NCBI GenBank assembly: GCA_035571835.1
Contig: DATNBU010000008.1
Location: forward strand, 124,001 to 188,000
Direction of reading: 5' to 3'
DNA length: 64,000 nucleotides
Origin: Candidatus Limnocylindrales bacterium
GTDB lineage: Bacteria; Desulfobacterota; Binatia; UBA1149; CAITLU01
Part shown: one piece after another, positions 27,451 through 35,639 of the stretch
Layout: the number at the start of each line of letters is the position of its first letter
How positions within the stretch are numbered: position 1 is the stretch's first letter
Translations under genes and position numbers: made by a program
Notes under the pieces: generated by a model
Told to the model about the DNA's origin: nothing
The model's database searches: none
Seen by the model: only the letters and a program-made list of their open reading frames with translations

Positions 27451-29399
27451 GCCGCGATCTCGCTCAGCCGCGCGAGCTCCTCGCGCGTCATGCGGGCGAC
27501 CGGTTTCATGCGGCACCGCCCTTCGCTGCCTCCCGGCGAAGCCCATCCGACGAGGGAAATGAAGACGAGCACCGCGCCGAGCGGCACGGCCCACGGCGTA
27601 AAGCAGCTCAGGATGAACGTGACGGTAGCCGACAGCGCGAGCATCATCGGCCAGATGCTCGGCTCCGGCAGCAGCGAGACGCTGTCGGGGCTGGCGTCGC
27701 TGGTGTGCGTCAGCAGGACCTCGCGGCAATCGGTGCGCAGGCCCGTCACTACCGGGTCGTCGTCACGCCTCGTCCACAGCGGCGCGCGCGAGCCCACGTA
27801 CGGCAGGTATGCGAAGTTGTACACGGGCGGCGGCGACGGCACCGACCATTCGAGCGAGTCGGCCATCCATGGATTGTCGCCCGCGGGCGCGCCGCGCCGC
27901 AGGCTCCACAGCATGTTGAAGACCATCGCCAGCACGCCGGCCGCAAGGATTGTCGCGCCGATCGTAGCGATCAGGTTGTCGGTGCCCCAGCCGGTTTCGG
28001 GGAGATACGTGTAGACGCGGCGGGGCATGCCGTGAAGGCCGAGCAGGTGCATCGGAAAGAACGTCAGGTTGAAGCCCGCGAACAGCAGCACGAAGCTCGT
28101 CACTCCGAGCGTCTCGTTCGTGAGCCGGCCGGTCATCTTCGGGAACCAGTAGTAGAGCGCGCCGAACAGCGGGAACATCGAGCCGCCGATCAGCACGTAG
28201 TGGAAGTGCGCGACGACGAAATAGGTGTCGTGCAGCTGCAGATCGAGCGGCTCGCTGGCCTGCATCACGCCGGTAAAACCGCCGAGGATGAACAGGAACA
28301 GGAAGCCGAGCACGAACAGCATCGGAACCCGCGGCACGATGCGACCGCTCCAGAGCGTTGCGGTCCAGCAGAACACCTGCACCCCGCTCGGCACGGCGAT
28401 CGCCATCGTGGATGCCGAAAAGAAGCTCGTTCCGAGCTGCGGCAGCCCGGTTGCGAACATGTGGTGCACCCACAGGCCGAAGCCGAGAAAAGCGACGGCG
28501 GATGCGGCGCTCACGATCGCGGGGTATCCGAACACCGGACGTCGAGTGAATGCCGGCAGCATGGCGGCGACGAACCCGGTGGCCGGAATGAAGACGATGT
28601 AGACCTCCGGATGCGCGAAGAACCAGAACAGGTGCTGCCACAAGAGAGGGTCTCCGCCCTCGGCCTGATTGTAGAAGTGCGTCGCGACGAGGCGGTCGGT
28701 CGTAAGGAAAAGGCTGCACGTCATGACGGCGGGCATCGCGAACACGACCATGAACGACGTGATGACCATCGCCCACACGAAGATCGGGATGCGGCCGAGC
28801 GACATTCCCGGTGCGCGCATCTTGAACGTCGTGACGATCAGCTCGATCGACGCGGCCAGCGCCGAGATCTCGGTAAAATTGATGAGCTGCGACCAGATGT
28901 CGACGCGCTTGCCAGGTGAGAACGCAGGCCCGGCCAGCGGCACGTACATGAACCAGCCCGCGTCCGGCCCGATATTGAGCAGGAAGAACGTGAACAGCGT
29001 GATCCCGCCGAACAGGAACAGCCAGTAGCTGAATGCGGCAAGGCGCGGGAATGCGACGTTGCGCGTGCCGATCATCAGCGGCACCAGGTAAAGGCCCATC
29101 GCTTCCATGACCGGTATGGCAAACAGGAACATCATCGTCGTGCCGTGCATCGTGAAGATCTGATCGTAGAGGTCGGGGCCGACGAAATGGTTGTCGGGGC
29201 GCGCGAGCTGGATGCGCATCATCAGCGCCAGCACGCCGCCGAGCGCGAAGAAGACGAGCGCGGTCACGATGAAGCGCATCCCGATCTCCTTGTGATCGAC
29301 CGTAGTCAGCCAGCCCCACAGGCCCGGCGGCCGGCGCCACGTACGCTCGAGCTCGGCCTCGTCGAATTCGACCAGCGGTTCGGCGGCTGCGGCGCTCAT
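27447..29399 (-). CDS. ctaD: Cytochrome c oxidase subunit I (A1-like)
   Basis: A 650-aa catalytic subunit. Low-spin haem ligands are His85 (FTMHGTTMMF) and His400 (AHFHY); high-spin haem His398; CuB ligands His263 (AHPEVY), His312 and His313 (WVHHMF); the His-Tyr crosslink Tyr is Tyr267. The Glu of HPEVY is present, as in A1-type oxidases with a D-channel. After about residue 560 there is a C-terminal extension with extra hydrophobic segments (TPWAVPLGAVLVFISLVGW), resembling a fused subunit IV-like tail. The start overlaps the coxB stop. Confidence 0.93.
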   Translation of the reverse strand: MSAAAAEPLVEFDEAELERTWRRPPGLWGWLTTVDHKEIGMRFIVTALVFFALGGVLALMMRIQLARPDNHFVGPDLYDQIFTMHGTTMMFLFAIPVMEAMGLYLVPLMIGTRNVAFPRLAAFSYWLFLFGGITLFTFFLLNIGPDAGWFMYVPLAGPAFSPGKRVDIWSQLINFTEISALAASIELIVTTFKMRAPGMSLGRIPIFVWAMVITSFMVVFAMPAVMTCSLFLTTDRLVATHFYNQAEGGDPLLWQHLFWFFAHPEVYIVFIPATGFVAAMLPAFTRRPVFGYPAIVSAASAVAFLGFGLWVHHMFATGLPQLGTSFFSASTMAIAVPSGVQVFCWTATLWSGRIVPRVPMLFVLGFLFLFILGGFTGVMQASEPLDLQLHDTYFVVAHFHYVLIGGSMFPLFGALYYWFPKMTGRLTNETLGVTSFVLLFAGFNLTFFPMHLLGLHGMPRRVYTYLPETGWGTDNLIATIGATILAAGVLAMVFNMLWSLRRGAPAGDNPWMADSLEWSVPSPPPVYNFAYLPYVGSRAPLWTRRDDDPVVTGLRTDCREVLLTHTSDASPDSVSLLPEPSIWPMMLALSATVTFILSCFTPWAVPLGAVLVFISLVGWASPGGSEGRCRMKPVARMTREELARLSEIAA

Positions 29400-30439
29400 C
29401 GCAGTGTCTCCAGCCACGCGGCGAGGTCGTCGAGATCGGCGCCTTGCATCGGCACCTGCGGCATCCTGTTTCCGGGCTTGACCGACTGCGAGTCGGTGAT
29501 CCACGCGAACAGGTGCGCGCGCGTGTTCGGGATGGTTCCGGCGCCGAGCGTGCGGCGGCTTGCAAGATGGGTGAGCTCCGGCCCGGCGCGGCTTGCGGCC
29601 ATCGTGCCGCGCACCGTGTGGCACATGACGCACGGGCCGGATGTGAAGACTTGGCGTCCGTGGATCTCCTTTTCTCCGGTCGGCTCCGGCGCCGGCTCGC
29701 GTTCGTGGACGAGCCAGCGCGCGAAGTCCTCGTCGCTCTCGGCAACGACGACGATGCGCATGTGCGCGTGCTGGAGGCCGCAGAATTCCGCGCACTGCCC
29801 GACATATTCGCCGGCACGCTCGGCGCGGATCACCACGTGGTTGTTGCGGCCCGGAATCAGGTCGCGTTTCCCTGTGAGATTCGGGATCCAGAAGCTGTGG
29901 ATCACGTCCGCCGAGACGAGATGCAGGTCCACCGTCTTTCCGACCGGCACGTGAAACTCGTTGGCAGTCACGAAGGTGTTGGACGCGACCGGATCTTCGT
30001 ACTCGATCTCCCACCACCACTGGTGACCGGTCACCTTCATGCGGACGTCGACATTGGACGACAGCGCGACGACGGCGTGCCCGACCGAAAGGCTGACCGC
30101 CAGGAACACCACGAGAAGCAGAGTGGTCAGCACGGCATTTACGGCGACGATCTTTGCGAGCCGGCGCTCGCGCGGCTCATCCGGCGGCGGGATGCTGAAG
30201 CCGTCCGCCACGCGAGTCGCGCGCCGCACGATGACGAAGACGAGCAGCGCGCCGATCAGAACATAGAGAACCGACAGCGTGCCGCCGATCCACCACCACA
30301 GCTTCGACGCGAGGCGCGCCCCTGCACCGGCCGGTTCCAGAACGGATGACGCCGCCGCAGATGTCCGCACCGAGAGGGCAGTGAAAGCAGCCGACCACGC
30401 GATGCCCAGGCCATGTCGGATCGCGCAGCGCATCGTCAT
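29396..30439 (-). CDS. ctaC: Cytochrome c oxidase subunit II with fused haem c (caa3 type)
   Basis: A 347-aa subunit II. There are two transmembrane segments (about 48-72 and 97-120), the aromatic GHQWWWEIEY stretch, and CuA ligands His181, Cys216, Cys220, His224 and Met227 in QCAEFCGLQHAHM. A C-terminal cytochrome c domain carries CVMCH (270-274) and a PQVPM axial Met region. The fused haem marks the oxidase as caa3. It takes electrons from cytochrome c, plausibly the protein encoded just upstream. Confidence 0.93.
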   Translation of the reverse strand: MTMRCAIRHGLGIAWSAAFTALSVRTSAAASSVLEPAGAGARLASKLWWWIGGTLSVLYVLIGALLVFVIVRRATRVADGFSIPPPDEPRERRLAKIVAVNAVLTTLLLVVFLAVSLSVGHAVVALSSNVDVRMKVTGHQWWWEIEYEDPVASNTFVTANEFHVPVGKTVDLHLVSADVIHSFWIPNLTGKRDLIPGRNNHVVIRAERAGEYVGQCAEFCGLQHAHMRIVVVAESDEDFARWLVHEREPAPEPTGEKEIHGRQVFTSGPCVMCHTVRGTMAASRAGPELTHLASRRTLGAGTIPNTRAHLFAWITDSQSVKPGNRMPQVPMQGADLDDLAAWLETLR

Positions 30440-30987
30440 TTCCCCGCCGGCGGCGGCGGCGGCGCGCTCGCGACCGGAGGCTGCACCGGCGTGGACTGCT
30501 CCTGCTGCTTGACGTTGATGTGGTCATCGCGCGTCGGCGCCGCATTGCGCGAAACATTGCCGCTGAGCGACCGTACGTAGGCGACCAGCTCCCAGACCTG
30601 GTTGTCGGGGATCTTTCCTTTGAACGACGGCATACCGTTCGGACGGCCTTCGACGATGGTCGCGAAGACCTGCTCGGGCGCCGCGCCGTAGATCCACTTG
30701 TCGTCCATCAGCGGCGGTCCCATGCCGCCGCCGCCCTGCGCGTGGCAGCCCGAACAGTTCATCCAGTTGAAAAGCCGTTTGCCCTCGCTCATCGCGAACG
30801 CGTTGTCTTCGTAGTCGTTGTGGACGGGCGTGGGCGGCGGCGGTGAGCCGGGATGCAGCTCGGAAAGCCTTTTCGCGTCGATGCGCGCGGCGTCGGGCGG
30901 CTCGACGCGGAACGAGCGCTCCTCGCGCTTACATGCCGCGCAGAGCACGAGGCAGATCGCGATCGCCGCGCCTCCGCAGGTCCTCAT
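30436..30987 (-). CDS. Cytochrome c lipoprotein
   Basis: A 183-aa lipoprotein (lipobox LCAAC, Cys19) with one class I haem c domain: CSGCH (78-82) and axial Met in GMPSF. The tail is Pro/Ala-rich. By position between the PQQ dehydrogenase/XoxJ genes and the oxidase it is the likely carrier that takes electrons from PQQH2 to CuA, playing the role of XoxG/cytochrome cL; that is inference. It overlaps both neighbours by 4 nt. Confidence 0.88.
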   Translation of the reverse strand: MRTCGGAAIAICLVLCAACKREERSFRVEPPDAARIDAKRLSELHPGSPPPPTPVHNDYEDNAFAMSEGKRLFNWMNCSGCHAQGGGGMGPPLMDDKWIYGAAPEQVFATIVEGRPNGMPSFKGKIPDNQVWELVAYVRSLSGNVSRNAAPTRDDHINVKQQEQSTPVQPPVASAPPPPPAGK

Positions 30988-31970
30988 GTGCCGCCTCCGC
31001 TCCCCGGGTGGTCCGCATTGACCGCATGATCGCGGACGAGAAGATCGGCGCCGGTCGGAGAGGGCGCGACAGGCGCCGGTGCGCGCGGCACGCCGTAATC
31101 GTCGAGGATGCGACCGATCGCACCGCGCTCGCGCACGAGGATCCGGTCGAGCTCGTCGCGCAGCGGCTCCTCACCGCGGCGCACGCCCATCGAGATGTCG
31201 TACGCGAACGGCAGGAACGGCTGGTCGACCTGCGGAGAGACGGGGGCGAGCGCCAGCGGAACCGAAGCGGTCTTTGCGAAATAACCGGCGAGCGGCCCCC
31301 AGACCACCGCGACATCGACGTCCGAAGCAGCGACTGCGCGCACGATGCGCGCCGACGGATTCGGCTCGGCGTAGTTGCCGTAGACGGTGTAGCCGACGAT
31401 GTTGTCGATGACGTTGCGCCTGGCCAGTGCGTGTGCCGGCGGCGAGTTGTTGCCGTCGTCGCCGATCAGCTGCACGCCGACGCGAAGCGCATGAAGCCTC
31501 GGATCGTCGAACGAGCGGATGTCGAGACCGCGGTCGGCGCGCGAGACGAAGACATAGATCGACCGGTAATACGGCGCGGTTGCGAGCACCATGTCGAGCG
31601 CCGACGGCACTCCGATCACCACGTCGCAGAGTCCGGCCTTGAGTGTGTTGCGCAGGAACCCGCGGCGCTGCGCCCACCACGTGTACTGGACGTCGATGCC
31701 GAGGTCGGCCGCGATCAGCCGCGCGATGCGGTTCTCGAAGCCTTCCTCGCGCTCGTTCGAAAACGGAAGATTGTTCGGATCGGCGCAGACGCGAAGGTGC
31801 TCGCGCTTGACCGATACGGATGGCGGTTTGGGAGGCGACGGCTGGTCGGGCTCGGCCGGACATCCCTGGATGAACAGAAGCATTGCCGCGAGCAGCGCGC
31901 CGCTGAGCATGCACTGTGCGTCGCAGCCGGCCGCGGCACGCGAGTCGCGGCTATGGAAGCGCAAACGCAT
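30984..31970 (-). CDS. xoxJ: XoxJ/MoxJ-like periplasmic binding protein
   Basis: A 328-aa lipoprotein (lipobox IQGC) of the solute-binding-protein fold found beside PQQ methanol dehydrogenases. Key blocks are LRVCADPNNLPFSNEREEGFENRIA, YTWWAQRRGFLRNTL and CDVVIGVP, which match the quinoprotein dehydrogenase-associated substrate-binding family (XoxJ/MxaJ). XoxJ is thought to help activate XoxF. AAAGGAGG lies 8 nt upstream of ATG 31970, inside the end of the dehydrogenase gene, and the two overlap by 20 nt. Confidence 0.88.
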   Translation of the reverse strand: MRLRFHSRDSRAAAGCDAQCMLSGALLAAMLLFIQGCPAEPDQPSPPKPPSVSVKREHLRVCADPNNLPFSNEREEGFENRIARLIAADLGIDVQYTWWAQRRGFLRNTLKAGLCDVVIGVPSALDMVLATAPYYRSIYVFVSRADRGLDIRSFDDPRLHALRVGVQLIGDDGNNSPPAHALARRNVIDNIVGYTVYGNYAEPNPSARIVRAVAASDVDVAVVWGPLAGYFAKTASVPLALAPVSPQVDQPFLPFAYDISMGVRRGEEPLRDELDRILVRERGAIGRILDDYGVPRAPAPVAPSPTGADLLVRDHAVNADHPGSGGGT

Positions 31971-33825
31971 AGAGCGTGCCTCCTTTTGTGCTTTTGTCGA
32001 GGAGGTCGGGCACCGCGCCGACGAAACCGAGCGCGGCCGACTGATCGCGCGGATCGAGGTCGCCGGCGACGATCGCACCGGACCAGCCGCCGACTCCCGA
32101 AAGTACAGCAACGTACTGGCGACCGTCGGGTGCGCGGTAAGTGATCGGCTGTCCGATGATTCCGGAGCCGGTCTTGAACTGCCACAGAAGCTCGCCGGTG
32201 CGCGCATCGAGCGCCTTGAACCAGCCTTCCATCGTTCCGTAGAAAACGATGTCGCCTGCCGTCACGAGCGCGCCGCTCCACACCGGCAGATCTTCCTTGA
32301 TCTGCCACACGACCTTCGCACCGACCGGATCCCACGCGGTAAACAGGCCGCGGTTTCCCTCGGGCCCCGCATGCATGCGCACTTCGGCGCCGACGTACGG
32401 CGTGCCGGCAATGTAGTTGGCCGACATGCCTTCGAAGTCCATGCAGAGGTTGTTGTGCGGCAGGTAAAGCAGCCCGGTCTTCGGCGAGTACGCCGATGGA
32501 TTCCAGTCTTTCGCTCCGGGCGCGGCCGGGCAGATGTCGCGCACGACCTTGCCCATGACCGGTTTCATTTCGTCGATGTGCAGCAGCTCGCCGGTTTTGA
32601 GGTCGACGCCCTTGGTCGCGGTGTTGTGGACGAATCCCGTCGCCGACAGGAGCTCGCCGGTCGCGCGATCCATCACGTAGATGTAGCCGTTGCGCTCCGG
32701 CCGGATGAGGACCTTGCGTTTGGTACCGCCGATCTCGAGCTCGGTCAGGATCTGCTCGTTGATCGCGTCCCAGTCGTACAGGTCGTGCGGGCTGAACTGG
32801 TAGAACCAGCGCGCCTGGCCGCTGTCGAGATCGCGCGCCCACAGGCCGCATGTCCACTTGTTGTCACCCGGTCTCTGGTCGGGATTCCACGGACCGCCGT
32901 TGCCGGTGCCGTAGAAGATCGCGTTGGTTTCGGGATCGTATGAGATCCATCCCCACACCGTGCCGCCGCCGATCTTCCACGCATCGGGCGGCCACGTGCT
33001 GACGCCGAGATCCTTGCCGCGATCCTTTGCGTAGAACGGATGGAAGTCGGCGCCGATCAGGCAATCCGAATCCGGACCGGTGTTGTATGCTCGCCATGCG
33101 ACCTTGCCGTCGCTGGTGTAGAGGGCCGTCAGCCATCCGCGCACGCCCATCTCGCCGCCGCTGTTTCCGATGAGGACCTTGTCCTTGACCACCAGCGGCG
33201 CCATCGTGATCGTCTCGCCGTTGTTGATGTCTCCGAGGCTCGTCTTCCAGACTTCGCGTCCGGTCGCGGCGTCGACGGCGACGGCGTTGCCGTCGAGCGT
33301 GTTGTAGAAGAAACGCCCGTTCGAATAGACGCCGCCGCGATTGACGACGTCGCAGCACGCGACCCCCTGCGAAGCACTCTTCGGTTCGGGATCGTACTTC
33401 CATTTGAGTGGTGCACCGGGCTTCGACAGATCGAGCGCAAAAAGCGTGTTCGGGTACGGTGTGGTGATGTACATCGTGTCGCCGGCAACGATCGGCGCTG
33501 CCTCGGCGCCGCGATTGAGGCCGGTCGAGAACGTCCACGCGACCTGCATCTGCTTGACGTTGGCCGCGGTGATCTGGTCGAGAGCGCTGAAGCGCGTGCT
33601 CGAGTAGTCCTTCGCGGGCATCGTCCACTGGCCGTCGTCGTGGATGTCGCCGGGGTGATACTCCGGCCGCGGCGCGGTCGCGGCCACAGCCGGCTTACTT
33701 GTCTGATCCGGTGCGCGACGCGTCGGCGGCAGGTACTTCGAACACGATACGGTCAGCAGGCATCCGGCGACGCCCAGCCATCGAGGCCTCGTTTGGAGCA
33801 CCCAGGATTTCGCCACGACATACAT
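31951..33825 (-). CDS. xoxF: PQQ-dependent alcohol dehydrogenase, lanthanide (XoxF/ExaF-like) type
   Basis: A 624-aa eight-bladed quinoprotein alcohol dehydrogenase. The vicinal disulfide ACCDVV (Cys157-Cys158), GGEMG (Glu225), TGNGGPWNPD (Asn309) and the catalytic HDLYDWDAINE (Asp351) are present. The extra Asp353 two residues after the catalytic Asp is the hallmark of lanthanide-dependent enzymes; calcium enzymes have Ala there. The signal segment ends near TVSC (Cys28), probably a lipoprotein. It could act on methanol or larger alcohols; I cannot distinguish. It is the first gene of the twelve-gene operon to 22690. No clear ribosome binding site precedes ATG 33825; a TTG at 33843 is an alternative. 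Confidence 0.92.
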   Translation of the reverse strand: MYVVAKSWVLQTRPRWLGVAGCLLTVSCSKYLPPTRRAPDQTSKPAVAATAPRPEYHPGDIHDDGQWTMPAKDYSSTRFSALDQITAANVKQMQVAWTFSTGLNRGAEAAPIVAGDTMYITTPYPNTLFALDLSKPGAPLKWKYDPEPKSASQGVACCDVVNRGGVYSNGRFFYNTLDGNAVAVDAATGREVWKTSLGDINNGETITMAPLVVKDKVLIGNSGGEMGVRGWLTALYTSDGKVAWRAYNTGPDSDCLIGADFHPFYAKDRGKDLGVSTWPPDAWKIGGGTVWGWISYDPETNAIFYGTGNGGPWNPDQRPGDNKWTCGLWARDLDSGQARWFYQFSPHDLYDWDAINEQILTELEIGGTKRKVLIRPERNGYIYVMDRATGELLSATGFVHNTATKGVDLKTGELLHIDEMKPVMGKVVRDICPAAPGAKDWNPSAYSPKTGLLYLPHNNLCMDFEGMSANYIAGTPYVGAEVRMHAGPEGNRGLFTAWDPVGAKVVWQIKEDLPVWSGALVTAGDIVFYGTMEGWFKALDARTGELLWQFKTGSGIIGQPITYRAPDGRQYVAVLSGVGGWSGAIVAGDLDPRDQSAALGFVGAVPDLLDKSTKGGTLYAFALP

Positions 33826-33964
33826 GGAGGACGCTCGTTGCACGCGCGTTCGACGGTGCGGCGAGCAAACAGTTTAGAGAAAATTTCCGGACGTCCGCCA
33901 GTAGGCACGCGATGGCGAGCGACATTGTGACGCGGATGCGCGGCGCATCCGCGTGTGAACGGCA

Positions 33965-34825
33965 TCAACGTTCGGTGACGGGCCGCGTCGGAGGGACAAA
34001 GGTCAATCCGTCCTCCTCCGCTTCGAGCACATCTTCGGACAGGTCGCTTTCGTCGTCGTCGACCGCAGTTGCGGGAAGCTGATGCGCACGCGCAATGCGT
34101 TTGCGTTCAAAGGAAGGCCCACCTGCGACATCGGTCACCAGCAGCCGGTCGATCACCCGATAGCCCGCCTCGTCTTCCACGATGCGGCGCGCAATCTCCG
34201 GCAGCGTTTCGTTGGCGACCTCTCCGGCGAGAATCACGACGCCGTCTCGACAGAGCACGCGAACCGTATCGAGCGCTTCGCCGACCTCCGTCTGAAAAGC
34301 CTCACGGATTGTTTCCGCCACTTCCGCGTCGTCGAGTGCGCTCAGCTCGGGGGCGAGCGGGCTTCCGGCGCCTCCTTCCTCTTCATCGGGAGCAGAGTCG
34401 GGAATGTCCTCGTCGTGATCCTGCGGACGGTCGGACGCACGTCCGGACGGCGATGCCGGCGCCGCTTCGCGCTCGGCGGCGCACGCAGGGCACCACGGGG
34501 TCCACGGCTGTGCGTTCAGACGGGCGACGTCGATCACCTGACCGCAGCTCATGCACGTTCCGTATTCGCCGCGGTCGATGCGCTCGAGCGCGCCGTCGAT
34601 CTGCCGCAGCCGTGCATACTGCTGGGCACTGAGCCTCGTCAGCACGTCGGCGCTCTGCTCCTCCTGGGCCATCTCTTCCCACTCGATCTCACGCTCGGCG
34701 GAGATGTCGTCGAGCCCGTGTTCGGCGTCTGCGCGTTCGCGCACGAGGTCGTGTCTGGCTGCGAGCAGCGCTTCCTCGATGCGCTCGATTGTGGGGCGAT
34801 CCGGATGTGCAGGATGTCCGTTCAT
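33965..34825 (-). CDS. DksA/TraR zinc finger protein fused to a BON domain
   Basis: A 286-aa protein with two parts. The N-terminal coiled coil (about 1-90, LLAARHDLVRERADAEHGLDDI) and the CMSC...CPAC zinc finger (about 91-117) match the DksA/TraR family, which alters RNA polymerase. An acidic linker (about 120-155) joins a C-terminal BON domain (TIREAFQTEVGEALDTVRVLCRDGVVILAGEV then IARRIVEDEAGYRVID), usually found in envelope or periplasmic proteins. It has no signal peptide. The fusion is unusual. It sits upstream of the PQQ operon on the same strand with a ~140-nt gap. Confidence 0.8.
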   Translation of the reverse strand: MNGHPAHPDRPTIERIEEALLAARHDLVRERADAEHGLDDISAEREIEWEEMAQEEQSADVLTRLSAQQYARLRQIDGALERIDRGEYGTCMSCGQVIDVARLNAQPWTPWCPACAAEREAAPASPSGRASDRPQDHDEDIPDSAPDEEEGGAGSPLAPELSALDDAEVAETIREAFQTEVGEALDTVRVLCRDGVVILAGEVANETLPEIARRIVEDEAGYRVIDRLLVTDVAGGPSFERKRIARAHQLPATAVDDDESDLSEDVLEAEEDGLTFVPPTRPVTER

Positions 34826-35026
34826 GGAAACCGCCAGGCGGCGCGGGATTTGGGGCGCGCCGACATGCGGACGTTAGGCCCGCGGCCGACGTGCCATCAA
34901 GGCAGTTCGCTGCCGCGAAACCGTGGCGGCCAAGAAATGCGACGGCCGTGCGTGCTCTCTTCGCCGGCCTTGTGCCCTCGGCCGGACGCTTTGCATTCGC
35001 GGGGTGGGCCGACGGCACTCTCAAAC

Positions 35027-35062
35027 CGGTACGGGTTTCGCACTAGTGCGAAACCCGTACCG
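35027..35062. repeat. Perfect 36-bp palindrome
   Basis: The sequence reads CGGTACGGGTTTCGCACT then its exact reverse complement, with no loop, centred at 35044/35045. It lies between the DksA-like gene start and the response-regulator stop, just upstream of the repeat at 35102. It can form a cruciform or a hairpin and may act as a terminator or a binding site. No T-run follows. Confidence 0.85.
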
Positions 35063-35101
35063 ATCCCGAATTGCAAAAAATCGCTGTGCGTTTTCGGTGG
35101 G

Positions 35102-35151
35102 AAATCGGGGTCAGACACCGATTTCCGGAAATCGGAGTCTGACCCCGATTT
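35102..35151. repeat. 50-bp palindrome, AAATCGGGGTCAG family, copy 2
   Basis: Arms AAATCGGGGTCAGA and TCTGACCCCGATTT, meeting at TTTCCGGAAA, form a 25-bp stem with one mismatch. A run of T follows on the plus strand. It shares its core with the repeats at 8829 and 38616 (with TCAG instead of ACAG). It lies 20 nt downstream of the response-regulator stop and may also serve as its terminator. Confidence 0.85.
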
Positions 35152-35171
35152 TTTGAGGGCGTGGGCAGCGC

Positions 35172-35639
35172 TCAGACGGCGGCGTCTTCGTGGGGGCGGG
35201 CCTTGTTGAGGAACAGCCAGTAGAACCCGATGATGCGCGCCGCTTCGTGGAACTGCTCGAAGTCGACGGGTTTTACGATGTAGCTGTTGACGCCGAGGTT
35301 GTAACACTCGATTGCGTCGCGATCGAGACTCGACGACGTCAGCATCACGACCGGCAGCTCGTGCGTACGGGGGTCGGTGCGAATCCGCCGCAGCACCTCG
35401 ATGCCGTCGACGAACGGCATCTTGACGTCGAGCAGCACCACCTTCGGCAGGTCGGCGATCGACCGGTGCGCATAGCGATCGGTGCAGAACAGATACTCGA
35501 GAGCCTCGCGCCCGTCGTGCACGACGTGGATGCTGTTGACGATGCGGTGCTTGTTGAATGCCCGGATCGTCAGCTCGATGTCGTTGTCGTTGTCATCCGC
35601 CAGAAGGATGTCCACTGCATGGATTCCGTCGACGATCAT
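35172..35639 (-). CDS. Single-domain response regulator (Rcp1-like)
   Basis: A 155-aa receiver domain only: ILLADDNDNDIELT (acidic pair), phospho-Asp in VVLLDVKMPFVDGIEVLR, VVMLTSS (Thr) and YIVKPVDFEQF (Lys). The pattern is typical of Rcp1/CheY-like regulators paired with phytochrome-type kinases. It has no output domain, so it probably relays phosphate. Its start overlaps the kinase stop by ATGA, so kinase and regulator are coexpressed. Confidence 0.9.
   Translation of the reverse strand: MIVDGIHAVDILLADDNDNDIELTIRAFNKHRIVNSIHVVHDGREALEYLFCTDRYAHRSIADLPKVVLLDVKMPFVDGIEVLRRIRTDPRTHELPVVMLTSSSLDRDAIECYNLGVNSYIVKPVDFEQFHEAARIIGFYWLFLNKARPHEDAAV

Noticed and set aside
27447-30020. An 857-codon reading of cytochrome oxidase subunit I
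   Set aside because: The N-terminal 200 codons are out-of-frame coxB sequence; the real start is ATG 29399 overlapping the coxB stop.
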